From a virus, in the IMG/VR virus record IMGVR_UViG_3300047462_000385, positions 1 through 64,000 of that record: a stretch of 64,000 nt of DNA; one strand, written 5' to 3'. Below are positions 31,730 to 39,785 of the stretch, piece by piece. Position 1 is the first letter of the stretch; every line of letters begins with the position of its first letter. Both the position numbers and the translations under genes were made by a program. The notes beneath the pieces were generated by a model. The model saw only the letters and a list, made by a program, of their open reading frames with translations. It was not told the origin of the DNA and searched no databases.

Positions 31730-32202
31730 CAAGCGCGTCTGTGCTCTTTTGTATGACAGTTAGCGCAAAGTATTTCTAAATTCGTAAGCACATTATTCGA
31801 GTGATTCATGTCTTTGTGATGAATTTCTAATAGATCTACGTCATCAATTTTGCAGTTAGGATTTGCACAAATTAAAGGTCTACCACTTCTAAATACAATG
31901 AGTCGATGATCTTTCGTCACCACGTCATTGTATAATGGACCACCGAAAGATTGAGCTAATACTTTGTGTTCCATGCAACAAAAGAAAAGTTCTGTTTTTG
32001 AATTTTTAATAGCCGTTTTATTTCTATAAAGTGCCTTTTTACAAAAAGCACAAAAAGTATTAGGCTTGGGTTTATTTTTATTAGCAGTATGAAATCCAAC
32101 ACAAACTAGTGAGCAAAATTTGCCATTACCTCTTTTATGAGTATATGAGTCAACACTAAAATCTTTTTGGCACCATTCACATTTTTTAGTCACTTGTTCC
32201 AT
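31720..32202 (-). CDS. HNH homing endonuclease
   Basis: 160 aa, ATG at 32202. Two zinc knuckles (CEWC...CSLVC; CAFC...CCMEH) and HNH core CANPNCKIDDVD, IHHKDMNHSNN, CANCH. Close paralogue of 8537-9049. The 3' end overlaps tRNA-Val(GAC) by 10 bp on the opposite strand. Confidence 0.9.
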   Translation of the reverse strand: MEQVTKKCEWCQKDFSVDSYTHKRGNGKFCSLVCVGFHTANKNKPKPNTFCAFCKKALYRNKTAIKNSKTELFFCCMEHKVLAQSFGGPLYNDVVTKDHRLIVFRSGRPLICANPNCKIDDVDLLEIHHKDMNHSNNVLTNLEILCANCHTKEHRRACLQ

Positions 32203-32263
32203 GGTAGGTTATATATCATTCATAAACTTAATCGCCTACTATTTAAAAATAAAGGAAAGTATT

Positions 32264-32464
32264 ATGAAGAAATTTATCTCAATTTTAGTTGTTGGTATGA
32301 TTTTAGTTGGTGTGTTGGCTCCTTCTCAACCAGCTGAAGCTCAGGTTTTATTGAGTCGTAAGTGTTGTGATGCTGGCGGAAATGTCCGTTGTGTTCTAGA
32401 GAACTGGACACCAGTTGGCAATACATGTTTTTGCTATGGTCAAGGTTGGGGCGTTACCTGCTAA
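32264..32464 (+). CDS. small secreted Cys-rich protein
   Basis: 66 aa from ATG 32264 (RBS AAAGGAAAG). Clear signal peptide (hydrophobic ~5-22, likely cleavage after AEA). The mature ~38 residues hold five cysteines (KCCDAGG, CFCYGQ) that can form disulphides in the periplasm. Function unknown. Confidence 0.7.
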   Translation: MKKFISILVVGMILVGVLAPSQPAEAQVLLSRKCCDAGGNVRCVLENWTPVGNTCFCYGQGWGVTC

Positions 32465-32473
32465 GGTAATCCC

Positions 32474-32749
32474 ATGTTTGGTCAAATGAGAAAGCGCTCA
32501 CGACCAGGACCGCCTTGTCCGTGCGGAGGTAAATGTGACTGTCATCGACCAACGGATGATCGCTGGTTAGTTCCACTTATCCTTTTAGGATTAGCAGCAC
32601 TGGTACTTGTAATTGTAGTTTGTGGTCAAGCTAAAGCGCCTGTCCGCCATATCATGGTGGACGGCAAACAATGCACAGTACATTGGGTAACTGATCACTG
32701 CACATCTACTGGTGCCTGTAGTGGGCACGATGAGGCTATTTGTCCATGA
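32474..32749 (+). CDS. single-pass membrane protein with Cys-rich ends
   Basis: 91 aa. N-terminal CPCGGKCDCH, one transmembrane helix (~32-50), then an external part VDGKQCTVHWVTDHC...CSGH. Not recognised. ATGA overlap with the next gene. Confidence 0.65.
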   Translation: MFGQMRKRSRPGPPCPCGGKCDCHRPTDDRWLVPLILLGLAALVLVIVVCGQAKAPVRHIMVDGKQCTVHWVTDHCTSTGACSGHDEAICP

Positions 32750-33058
32750 TTAACAAGAAAGAAATATTCAAATTTCTACTCTCTTCATTTGAGGAAGAGA
32801 CTAAGTTTCTTTCCTTCACTGAAACAAAACACCCATATTATCAAGCAATGTTACATTGGGGGGAAAGCAGAGCCTGATGTAATTGTAGGCTTTTTGTTAG
32901 AGGCAGATAAGATTGATCCTAGTTGGACTATTCATCATCTCTTGTTTGATTTAGTTCCCACAAAAGAACATCCCCACGTTCCAGAGGAATCGCGGGGAGT
33001 TCACGAAGACATTGCAAACATTTGGCTTGCCTGGGGCAAGCTCAAAGGTTATAGTTGA
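32746..33058 (+). pseudogene. unknown protein, frameshifted at G6 run
   Basis: ATG 32746 overlaps the upstream TGA (ATGA). The first frame reads MINKKEIFKFLL...QAMLHWG and then stops at 32876; the rest (KAEPDVIVGFLLEADKI ... KLKGYS) lies in another frame. Dropping one G from GGGGGG (~32863) fuses them into ~104 aa. Function unknown. Converges with the kelch gene, overlapping 10 bp. Confidence 0.6.
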
Positions 33059-33999
33059 GACCAGGTAGTTCCAGACCAAGCCCAGGTTTGAGATGTAACT
33101 GCGCCAGTAGAAATTGAACTGTCACCTGAGTTAAAGCCACCAAACATCATAACTCTGTTTGTATGACCGTCCCAGCACATTTGACCCCAAGTAACTCCAG
33201 CTGGGGAGTTTTGAGGACCACATAGTGTCCAGTTGGTTCCGTCAAAGATCCAGGTTTCTGCCAAACGACCTGCGGTGTTTTGTCCGCCGAACATAACCCA
33301 TACGTTACGAGTTTGGTCATAACACATTTGAGCGCCAGTTCTTACAGAAGGAACTGTTGCTGGGTTTAGTTGGGTCCAGTTGGTACCATCATATTTCCAG
33401 GTATCGTTTAGAAGAGAGTTGGTTCCTTGACCACCAAACATAATGGTGTAAGAAGGTCCACCGTCCATACAGTGTCCGATTCTAGCAGGAGGAGATGCAG
33501 CTGTGGTTATTTGGGACCATTGCTTAGATGCACCGTTCCAAGACCATGTTTCATTTAGGAACGTACCACCGCCACCACCACCGAATCCGCCGAACATAAT
33601 AGCAGAAGTAGCACCAGTATTAAACTGACAAGCTTCAGCATAAGTACGTGCGAATGGTGCGGTACCTGTTGCCTTAGCCCAAACGGTTCCGTTCCAAGTC
33701 CAAGTATCATTTAAGGAACCGCCAGTTTCAGAACCTGCCTGACCACCATACATCATGATGTTAGTTCCATCATAAGTCATCGCAAAATTTTGGCGGCTAG
33801 GTAATGGACCAGCAGAGTCAATACCGTTAGCAGCAGTAGTAACGGCAGTCCAGTCGGTACCGTTCCAGGTCCAAGTTGCATTTACATAGTTAGAAAATGC
33901 TGGGTACGATCCTGAATCAAGAAGCACAACCTTATTGGTTGCTCCTGGCAAACGTGCCATACCAGCGAAAGCACAAGCAAATGGTGAGTGAGCAGTCAT
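33049..33999 (-). CDS. kelch-repeat protein
   Basis: 316 aa, ATG 33999, RBS AGAGG on the minus strand. About six repeats of the type MFGG...L-DTW-W-G--W, each a blade of a beta-propeller. No signal peptide. In phages such propellers can be virion adhesins or host-binding proteins; which applies is unknown. A second kelch protein is at 53302-54498. Confidence 0.88.
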   Translation of the reverse strand: MTAHSPFACAFAGMARLPGATNKVVLLDSGSYPAFSNYVNATWTWNGTDWTAVTTAANGIDSAGPLPSRQNFAMTYDGTNIMMYGGQAGSETGGSLNDTWTWNGTVWAKATGTAPFARTYAEACQFNTGATSAIMFGGFGGGGGGTFLNETWSWNGASKQWSQITTAASPPARIGHCMDGGPSYTIMFGGQGTNSLLNDTWKYDGTNWTQLNPATVPSVRTGAQMCYDQTRNVWVMFGGQNTAGRLAETWIFDGTNWTLCGPQNSPAGVTWGQMCWDGHTNRVMMFGGFNSGDSSISTGAVTSQTWAWSGTTWSQL

Positions 34000-34085
34000 A
34001 TTATCCTCTTTTTAAGTAGAGCCAAAACTTAATTTAACTTAATTCTATGACAGATAAGTGATAGAATTTTTAACAATAGTCGGGA

Positions 34086-34113
34086 TTGACAATAGGGCAT
34101 AACGTGATATAAT
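34086..34113 (+). promoter_or_regulatory. consensus sigma70 promoter of Gly tRNA cluster
   Basis: TTGACA (34086-34091), 16 nt, TATAAT (34108-34113), both perfect. Start of transcription would be within a few bases of tRNA-Gly at 34123. Confidence 0.9.
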
Positions 34114-34122
34114 AATGAATAC

Positions 34123-34196
34123 GCGGGCATGGCATAATGGTTGTGCTCTAGCCTTCCAAGCTAGCTATACCGGTTCGATTCCGGTTGCCCGCTCCA
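34123..34196 (+). tRNA. tRNA-Gly(UCC), copy 1 of cluster
   Basis: Acceptor GCGGGCA/TGCCCGC, anticodon arm CTAGC-CTTCCAA-GCTAG (UCC), discriminator U, CCA 34194-34196. Confidence 0.95.
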
Positions 34197-34202
34197 TACC
34201 AT

Positions 34203-34277
34203 GCGGATGTAATTCAGTGGTAGAATGTCTGCTTGCCAAGCAGAATGTCACGGGTTCGAGCCCCGTCATCCGCTCCA
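34203..34277 (+). tRNA. tRNA-Gly(GCC), copy 1
   Basis: Acceptor GCGGATG/CATCCGC, anticodon arm TCTGC-TTGCCAA-GCAGA (GCC), T-loop TTCGAGC, discriminator U, CCA 34275-34277. Confidence 0.95.
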
Positions 34278-34278
34278 C

Positions 34279-34398
34279 AGACGAATGCTGATGTGATTAC
34301 ATGGTAAATTTCTAAGGGAAACTTTAGAATAGATGGTTCAAACCCATCAACCTTTCTCGTAAGAGATTGGAAAAAGATCTCATCAATTTTAGTCGTCT
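34279..34398 (+). pseudogene. tRNA-like element with displaced acceptor strand
   Basis: Starts 1 nt after a tRNA CCA with AGACGA (34279-34284), has a stem TTCTAA/TTAGAA and a textbook T-arm GATGG-TTCAAAC-CCATC, but then ~45 nt (with TCTC-GTAA-GAGA and GAGAT/ATCTC hairpins) before the complementary strand TCGTCT (34393-34398). No CCA. Either a decayed tRNA, a tRNA with an insertion after the T-arm, or a tRNA-like RNA. Confidence 0.45.
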
Positions 34399-34403
34399 AT
34401 TAA

Positions 34404-34477
34404 GCGGTTATGGTCCAATGGTAGAATCCTAGATTGCCATTCTAGGGACACGAGTTCGATTCTCGTTAACCGCTCCA
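34404..34477 (+). tRNA. tRNA-Gly(GCC), copy 2
   Basis: Acceptor GCGGTTA/TAACCGC, anticodon arm CTAGA-TTGCCAT-TCTAG (GCC), T-arm ACGAG-TTCGATT-CTCGT, discriminator U, CCA. Confidence 0.95.
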
Positions 34478-34500
34478 AGTAAGTGCAAAGCTGTTAAAAT

Positions 34501-34578
34501 GCGGGTGTGGCTCAGTGGCGACGGCATCTGCCTTCCAAGCAGACATCATCATGGGTTCGAGTCCCATCACCCGCTCCA
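34501..34578 (+). tRNA. tRNA-Gly(UCC), copy 2 of cluster
   Basis: Acceptor GCGGGTG/CACCCGC, anticodon arm TCTGC-CTTCCAA-GCAGA (UCC), T-arm ATGGG-TTCGAGT-CCCAT, discriminator U, CCA 34576-34578. Confidence 0.95.
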
Positions 34579-34582
34579 TTAT

Positions 34583-35323
34583 TTAGAATATTCCTAGAAA
34601 CTTTTTTCTAGTCTTAGAAGGACGCTTAGCTGCTTTGGCACGCTTAACTTCTCTCTTCCATTCTGGCATCTCTTCACCAAATACTTGAGAGACCGTACCA
34701 GACTGACGAACGATCATGTAGCCGCCAGGAGTCATGGTAAATGGTGCTTTGAGTTTTCCTAGATAATCAAATGGCAAGTTAACTGTCGTTGCTTCTGGAT
34801 TGAACCAAGAAGGAAAGATGAAGTTAGATACTGAAACCTTTGCACCATTAACAGTAATGGCATAAGAATCGCCTTCTACTGGATCGCATAATTCTTGAGC
34901 ATATTCGCTACCTTGAGCGATGGCTGGACCATCGACCCATGCATTGGCAAAGCGATCACCAACCATTTCACAAATTTCATGACTCAATACAGAAGCAACG
35001 CTGACATTTTGTGGATTGTTTGTATCATACAATACCACCCCAGCATTACTTAAAACTGGTTGAGCAAAGATGTATCCATCAACCTTATCATTGTCTTCGG
35101 AGTGATAACCAAGAGCGCCAGCTTGTGTAGAGTTATCAAGCACGCTAATTACCCAAGCATAGCCTGGGACTTTAGTTTTATCGGCATAGAAAGTAACAGT
35201 AGCTGCCTTCATATTATAAGCAGGTAGTACATGCAGACTAAGCTGAATTTGAATGGCTTGGCACATGGTATTTACATCAATATTATTTACCATTGTAGAT
35301 TGATTAATAACAGCAATAAGCAT
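34583..35323 (-). CDS. metallopeptidase-like protein
   Basis: 246 aa, ATG 35323, RBS GAGAGGAAC. Central SVLSHEICEMVGD (His-Glu pair as in zinc peptidases) followed by ELCDPVEGDSY and a beta-rich part VSNFIFPSWF; basic tail. Resembles uncharacterised zinc-peptidase-like proteins of phages and bacteria. The typical HExxH is HEICE here, so catalysis is uncertain. It might be a virion or lysis component. Confidence 0.65.
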   Translation of the reverse strand: MLIAVINQSTMVNNIDVNTMCQAIQIQLSLHVLPAYNMKAATVTFYADKTKVPGYAWVISVLDNSTQAGALGYHSEDNDKVDGYIFAQPVLSNAGVVLYDTNNPQNVSVASVLSHEICEMVGDRFANAWVDGPAIAQGSEYAQELCDPVEGDSYAITVNGAKVSVSNFIFPSWFNPEATTVNLPFDYLGKLKAPFTMTPGGYMIVRQSGTVSQVFGEEMPEWKREVKRAKAAKRPSKTRKKFLGIF

Positions 35324-35416
35324 ATTGTTCCTCTCTAATTCTATTATCAGTATGATCTATTATTCACATTAAGTTTATAAATTAAAAAGAGGCAGGAATC
35401 GTTATATGAGTCGAGG

Positions 35417-35484
35417 CGGCTCAAGATATTTGGATTATATTAAAAATTTGCCGCCCTTGACTTACAATTTTTAAGATTTACTTT
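35417..35484 (+). promoter_or_regulatory. hairpin and promoter of the EF-Ts gene
   Basis: GGCGGC (35415-35420 region) can pair with GCCGCC (35450-35455), then TTGACT (35457-35462), 16 nt, TACTTT (35479-35484), 16 nt before ATG 35501. The layout of a hairpin followed directly by a TTGACT box is the same as at 20844-20904. Confidence 0.6.
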
Positions 35485-35500
35485 GCGCAAAGGTATTACT

Positions 35501-36358
35501 ATGAACAACACTGATCTGATCAAAGAGTTACGAGCACTTACTCAAGCTGGCATGAAGGACTGCAAAGATGCCCTCGAAGAAGCCGCATGGGACTTGCAAA
35601 AGGCAGTGGATATCGTAAAGATCAAAGGTCTTAATGTAGTCTCCCGCACCAGCAATAATGTTGCTACGGAAGGTATTGTTCGCATTGGTCATGTTGGAGA
35701 TAATCGAACCAAGAGTATGGTCGAGGTCAATTGCCAGACTGATTTTGTTGCTAATAGTCCTGACTTTAATAAGTTTGTGGATCTAGTATCTTTCCAACTT
35801 GGATCCGATGTAGCTCAGTCTAATCCATTCTATCATGATTGCGACGTCTTGGAAAATGCACGAAAGGACTTAATCTCTAAAACTAAAGAGAACATTGTCA
35901 TTCGTCGTTGGTGGGTTGAGCAAGTGATGCCAGAGGCTGGCAGAGTGTGTCACTACATACACTCCAATAATAAGATTGGTGTCTTGCTTTCCATGGTAGC
36001 TCCCTCGGTAGAGGCGGCTAATACTGAAGATTTCAAAACTCTTGGAGAGGAATTAGCAATGCAAGTGGCAGCCATGAGTTCAGTTGCAGTTTCTGTTGAC
36101 TCTTTACCAGCCGAGGTAGTTGAAAGACAAAGGGGAATCTTTGAAGCGCAACTGAAGGAAATGAACAAACCTCAGGCTGCTTGGGCAAAGATTTTAGAAG
36201 GAAAGTTCAAGAAGTGGCATACTGAAGTCTGTTTGTTAGAGCAGGAGTCAGTGGTTCAGCCTAAGACTTCAGTTCAACAGGTCGTGAAAAATATGAGCGC
36301 CAAACTGGGCGGAGACATTCAAGTAGTTGGATTTATCCGTTGCCAAGTTGGTGCATAA
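35501..36358 (+). CDS. tsf: translation elongation factor Ts
   Basis: 285 aa from ATG 35501. UBA-like N-terminus TDLIKELRALTQAGMKDCK with the conserved Thr-x-Ala-Gly-Met, then EGIVRIGHVGD and the core MVEVNCQTDFVANSPDF that contacts EF-Tu. Length matches bacterial EF-Ts. It recycles EF-Tu-GDP to EF-Tu-GTP. A phage copy could favour translation late in infection or serve as a replication factor, as host EF-Ts does for Q-beta (inference). Confidence 0.95.
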   Translation: MNNTDLIKELRALTQAGMKDCKDALEEAAWDLQKAVDIVKIKGLNVVSRTSNNVATEGIVRIGHVGDNRTKSMVEVNCQTDFVANSPDFNKFVDLVSFQLGSDVAQSNPFYHDCDVLENARKDLISKTKENIVIRRWWVEQVMPEAGRVCHYIHSNNKIGVLLSMVAPSVEAANTEDFKTLGEELAMQVAAMSSVAVSVDSLPAEVVERQRGIFEAQLKEMNKPQAAWAKILEGKFKKWHTEVCLLEQESVVQPKTSVQQVVKNMSAKLGGDIQVVGFIRCQVGA

Positions 36359-36373
36359 CAATAAAGGTATACT

Positions 36374-36673
36374 ATGAAGAAGAATATGAATGTTACAACC
36401 GATCAATTGATGGACAAACTAACTAAGGCGGTTAGCTTTAGGTTTCGCGACGACAAGACGTCTCCAGGAGTTACAGTCTCTGCTCTCAAGAAGGGCTATT
36501 ATTGCTCTGTGGTTCGTTATACTGGTGCATTCGCCAAGGATAAGTTGGTAGTTTGCAAGGCTCAGGGAAGCGATCTTCCTTCGGCATTAAAGGAACTTGC
36601 TAACAAGTTTGTTGCCATGACCGTGCAACCAAAAGATCCAGTTCAAGAGTTAGGCGACTTGGTTAGCCAATGA
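36374..36673 (+). CDS. unknown protein, 99 aa
   Basis: Not recognised; basic beta-rich middle (YYCSVVRY) and a helical end. Follows EF-Ts by 15 nt, ATGA overlap with the next gene, so part of the EF-Ts operon. Confidence 0.7.
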   Translation: MKKNMNVTTDQLMDKLTKAVSFRFRDDKTSPGVTVSALKKGYYCSVVRYTGAFAKDKLVVCKAQGSDLPSALKELANKFVAMTVQPKDPVQELGDLVSQ

Positions 36674-37026
36674 ATTCAAAAAATGCTGAAGTCCCCACCA
36701 CTTTTGAAGAGGCGATGGTGGCTCTAACCAAGATATTATCTCCTGAGGAACAAATTGAGTTGACCAAGGGTACTAGAGAAGATCTGTATAGATATCATCA
36801 TGGTTTGGGTAGGTGGATGCGTAACAACTGGGGACTTTGGAGTGGTGGACCCTTAGCCGCCCAAATGACTTCCTTAGGGTTTACTCATGCAGATGATATG
36901 TCTGGTTCACTCATTAAAGAGTTTTGGTTGCGCATGAATAATCTGCCTTCCGAATTAGAGCGGGATATCAAGGAATACAAAGAATTTTGGGAAAAATCAA
37001 AACGAGAGCGAGAAAGCATAACATGA
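36670..37026 (+). CDS. conserved phage-type protein, 118 aa
   Basis: Helical; contains LYRYHHGLGRWMRNNWGLW and DDMSGSLIKEFW, resembling small uncharacterised phage and bacterial proteins. ATGA overlaps on both sides. Confidence 0.7.
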   Translation: MNSKNAEVPTTFEEAMVALTKILSPEEQIELTKGTREDLYRYHHGLGRWMRNNWGLWSGGPLAAQMTSLGFTHADDMSGSLIKEFWLRMNNLPSELERDIKEYKEFWEKSKRERESIT

Positions 37027-37388
37027 AACGTGAAGATGTATTAAAAGATATGAAGCACATGATTGGAAATAAAGATCCGATTGAGTTCTTTGCAAAGATG
37101 GTTGATGCATTTGATTTGTTATTTGATCGTCTTGATGAAGTAGAGATAGAGCTTCGTAAGGTTAAAACCAACACAGCTCTCGCTATTAATTGGGAGCCGC
37201 GTGTTGCATCTGATATGCTTGCAAAGCAAGTGGACGTTTTAAGGCAAGATAAGGATACTTATTTTGATGAGCTTACCAAACTAAAGAAAGCTTTCGCTGA
37301 AGACGTAGTTACTCAGGATTACCATACGTTCTGCAATTTTTGGTTGGATACACTTGGGTGGCATCCCTTCTTGGATTATGCTGAATGA
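37023..37388 (+). CDS. unknown helical protein, 121 aa
   Basis: ATG 37023 overlaps the upstream TGA. Predicted long helices (LFDRLDEVEIELRKV; LAKQVDVLRQDKDTY) suggest a coiled coil. Not recognised; ATGA overlap downstream. Confidence 0.7.
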   Translation: MKREDVLKDMKHMIGNKDPIEFFAKMVDAFDLLFDRLDEVEIELRKVKTNTALAINWEPRVASDMLAKQVDVLRQDKDTYFDELTKLKKAFAEDVVTQDYHTFCNFWLDTLGWHPFLDYAE

Positions 37389-37585
37389 AAGCTGTCGATG
37401 TTTTTCTCAAGCTAGTTGACGCCTCTTATTGGTGGCTCAGCAGACAAATGCCAAGTAAAGTTCGTGATGGAACAGTGGAAACTAAGCCGGGAGACATGAT
37501 TAAAAAATTGTCTCCAGAAGAAGAGTTTTTGGAAAATTGCAAGCGTTACTGCTCTTCTAGACAACCGGTTGTATTAAAGAAGTGA
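37385..37585 (+). CDS. unknown small protein, 66 aa
   Basis: Last gene of the EF-Ts operon; ATGA start. Aromatic N-terminus (YWWLSRQ), acidic middle, two cysteines near the end. Not recognised. Confidence 0.65.
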   Translation: MKAVDVFLKLVDASYWWLSRQMPSKVRDGTVETKPGDMIKKLSPEEEFLENCKRYCSSRQPVVLKK

Positions 37586-37612
37586 CTGGTAATAAGTTTA
37601 CATTATGTTGAT

Positions 37613-37686
37613 TGGGATATCGTCTAACGGCAGGACAAAGGTCTCTGAATCCTTTTATCTAGGTTCGAATCCTAGTATCCCAGCCA
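37613..37686 (+). tRNA. tRNA-Gln(CUG), copy 2
   Basis: Acceptor TGGGATA/TATCCCA, anticodon loop CTCTGAA (CUG) on AAGGT/TCCTT, T-arm CTAGG-TTCGAAT-CCTAG, G73, CCA 37684-37686. The next tRNA begins at the very next base. Confidence 0.92.
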
Positions 37687-37760
37687 TCCGGGTTCGTCTA
37701 ATGGCAGGATAGGTTATTCCGAATGATCTGATTTGGGTTCGATCCCCAACCCCGGAACCA
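37687..37760 (+). tRNA. tRNA-Arg(CCG)
   Basis: Acceptor TCCGGGT/CCCCGGA (last pair mismatched), anticodon arm GGTTA-TTCCGAA-TGATC (CCG), T-arm TTGGG-TTCGATC-CCCAA, A73, CCA. The final A is the first base of the next gene's ATG. Confidence 0.88.
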
Positions 37761-38164
37761 TGAAATTACGATTAGATTTTGGTGAAAAATTAGACCTTTC
37801 TAAGTTTAGAAAGCAGGCAGCGTTCTATATAAGTACGCTTCCTCAGGTCAATTACTATCTAGTCTTACCGCACTACAAGGTCATAGCAGAAGTAGTTAGA
37901 CCGGAAGGAAGCCAAACCGGGCGCACTGTCACACTTAGTCTAACTGAATTGACGCGTGACAAAGAGGGCGAAATCATCGCAGAGAAAACTATTGTACCAC
38001 TTATTGATAACAGGTTTCAAGAGATAGAAGAAATCAAAAAAATATTTGTTATTGATCATTACGAAGCCACATTTGACTCTAACTCTCCTAATGAGATTGT
38101 TGATAAAATTTGTCACATTCTAAAAGTTGTTCACAAGATTAATCGATTGAAAGTATTTTTATGA
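37760..38164 (+). CDS. unknown protein, 134 aa
   Basis: ATG 37760 shares its A with the tRNA-Arg CCA; no Shine-Dalgarno. Alpha/beta, not recognised. ATGA overlap with the 2H phosphoesterase gene. Confidence 0.65.
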   Translation: MKLRLDFGEKLDLSKFRKQAAFYISTLPQVNYYLVLPHYKVIAEVVRPEGSQTGRTVTLSLTELTRDKEGEIIAEKTIVPLIDNRFQEIEEIKKIFVIDHYEATFDSNSPNEIVDKICHILKVVHKINRLKVFL

Positions 38165-38574
38165 AGTCTGTTGGTAAATTGGTGTATTCTCCGCGCACCC
38201 ACTTGTCTTCCTCTGAAAAGTGGCTAGTATTGATGTGCGATGATGAGATTTCCAAATACTACAGGCACCTGTTTACCAAGGATTACCCTTACCTAAACGG
38301 TGAGCGAATTGGTAAATTAACCCGTCCTGTATGGGGCACTCACGTCTCCGTAATACGAGGCGAGTTCATCCCCAACATAAAACTGTGGGGTTTAGATGCT
38401 AATAAACTTGTTGAATTCGAATATGATGGTGGTGTTATAGACAACAAGGAATACTATTGGCTCAAAGCTAAATGTCCGTATCTTTCTGAACTCAGAGAGA
38501 AATATGGACTATCTAGAGAGCCACGCTTTGGATTCCACTTAACTATCGGAAGGACCACCGAGGATGCTCGCTGA
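38161..38574 (+). CDS. 2H phosphoesterase-like protein
   Basis: 137 aa. Two motifs of the 2H family, GTHVSVIRGE (~60-69) and FHLTIGR (~125-131), supply the paired His-x-Ser/Thr catalytic sites. Family members open 2',3'-cyclic phosphates or cyclic nucleotides; a role in RNA end healing before ligation, or in removing cyclic-nucleotide defence signals, is possible. ATGA start. Confidence 0.72.
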   Translation: MKSVGKLVYSPRTHLSSSEKWLVLMCDDEISKYYRHLFTKDYPYLNGERIGKLTRPVWGTHVSVIRGEFIPNIKLWGLDANKLVEFEYDGGVIDNKEYYWLKAKCPYLSELREKYGLSREPRFGFHLTIGRTTEDAR

Positions 38575-39241
38575 CATTCAATTTACGCTTAGCCTTATTC
38601 GACACGGACAATCTGAGATTAACATCAAGCCAGATATTATGGGGCAACGGGCAGATGTCCAGTTAACCGATGTAGGTAGGCGGCAAGCAAGAGCATTACA
38701 TAATAAGTTTGTGCTGGATGGAAATTATTTCGATAAAATATATTCTTCTGATTACACTCGCGCACTCAATACTGCACAGATTGTTCGCGGAGAGTCGTCC
38801 CAAGAAATTATTTTGGCTGAGCCGCTGCGAGAATATGACGCGGGCGATTGGACTAATGCCAGCAGAAAAGAAACACTTAATGACCAAATGAAGTTAAGAA
38901 TGGGCTACCTTCATCATGGATTCTTGCCACCCAGTGGTGAATCAATGACTCAGGTAGAGCGTCGAGCTTCTAGATGGTTGGAAGAAACAATTTTATACAA
39001 TAAAGAAATGGCAGAGCTTTCTGCCTGGAAAAAAGAGAACGAACACCCTCCACTCAACATTGCTTGCTTCAGTCATGGCATGACTATAAAGTGCCTATTA
39101 CATTATGTAATGGGTTTTGAAAGAAATTTTACTTGGAAGGTAACTATAGACAATACTTCAGTATCAAAGCTTTCTTTTGGAAAAGAAGGTTGGAGACTGA
39201 TTAGTATTAATGACTGTTCTCACTTACTAGTAAAGAGTTAA
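38564..39241 (+). CDS. histidine phosphatase (phosphoglycerate mutase-like)
   Basis: 225 aa. LIRHGQSE (~10-17, catalytic His), QLTDVGRRQA, SSDYTRALNTA, EYDAGDW and CFSHGMTIK (second catalytic His). Acid-phosphatase-type enzyme; substrate not readable. Overlaps the upstream gene by 11 bp. Confidence 0.9.
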   Translation: MLADIQFTLSLIRHGQSEINIKPDIMGQRADVQLTDVGRRQARALHNKFVLDGNYFDKIYSSDYTRALNTAQIVRGESSQEIILAEPLREYDAGDWTNASRKETLNDQMKLRMGYLHHGFLPPSGESMTQVERRASRWLEETILYNKEMAELSAWKKENEHPPLNIACFSHGMTIKCLLHYVMGFERNFTWKVTIDNTSVSKLSFGKEGWRLISINDCSHLLVKS

Positions 39242-39242
39242 T

Positions 39243-39761
39243 ATGGGCGCACAAGAAAGAAAACGACAAAAAAGAATTAAAGAACATGTTATTGATCGTG
39301 ATGGGATGATTTGTTGCTACTGTGATAAAGTATTAACAGACGAAACTGTTACCATGGAACATATTGTTCCAGACAGTAAGAAGGGTACATTCAATAGTAC
39401 AAATCTAACCGTATCATGCTCTTATTGTAATAATAAGAGGGGAAATAAACCTTTCTTTGATTATTGTAAGCAATTTAATTTCTCGGAAGATAAGATTGAA
39501 AAATATAAAAAATTATATTACAACAATCTTAGAATCAAAGTATTGAATATAGCCAAAGAGGAATGTCTTAAAACCGACATTGCGGTCCCCAATACCATCA
39601 TTCAGCAGGCGTGCCAAGTTCTAAAAATTAGACCCATGACATTTGCCGATTATATGAGTATTTATCAGTTTGATATTAATTTTACTGAAATGTGTGAGCG
39701 TCGTCGCATCAAATTTTGTTTCGAGCAATTGATTAGAATAATAGAATCTGATTGTGGCTGA
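39243..39761 (+). CDS. HNH endonuclease
   Basis: 172 aa. CCYCDKVL, TMEHIVPDSKKG and CSYCNNKRG form the HNH core near the N-terminus; a helical C-terminus follows. Free-standing, directly after the phosphatase gene. Confidence 0.88.
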   Translation: MGAQERKRQKRIKEHVIDRDGMICCYCDKVLTDETVTMEHIVPDSKKGTFNSTNLTVSCSYCNNKRGNKPFFDYCKQFNFSEDKIEKYKKLYYNNLRIKVLNIAKEECLKTDIAVPNTIIQQACQVLKIRPMTFADYMSIYQFDINFTEMCERRRIKFCFEQLIRIIESDCG

Positions 39762-39785
39762 TATATTTTGTGTAGGAGATTACAC

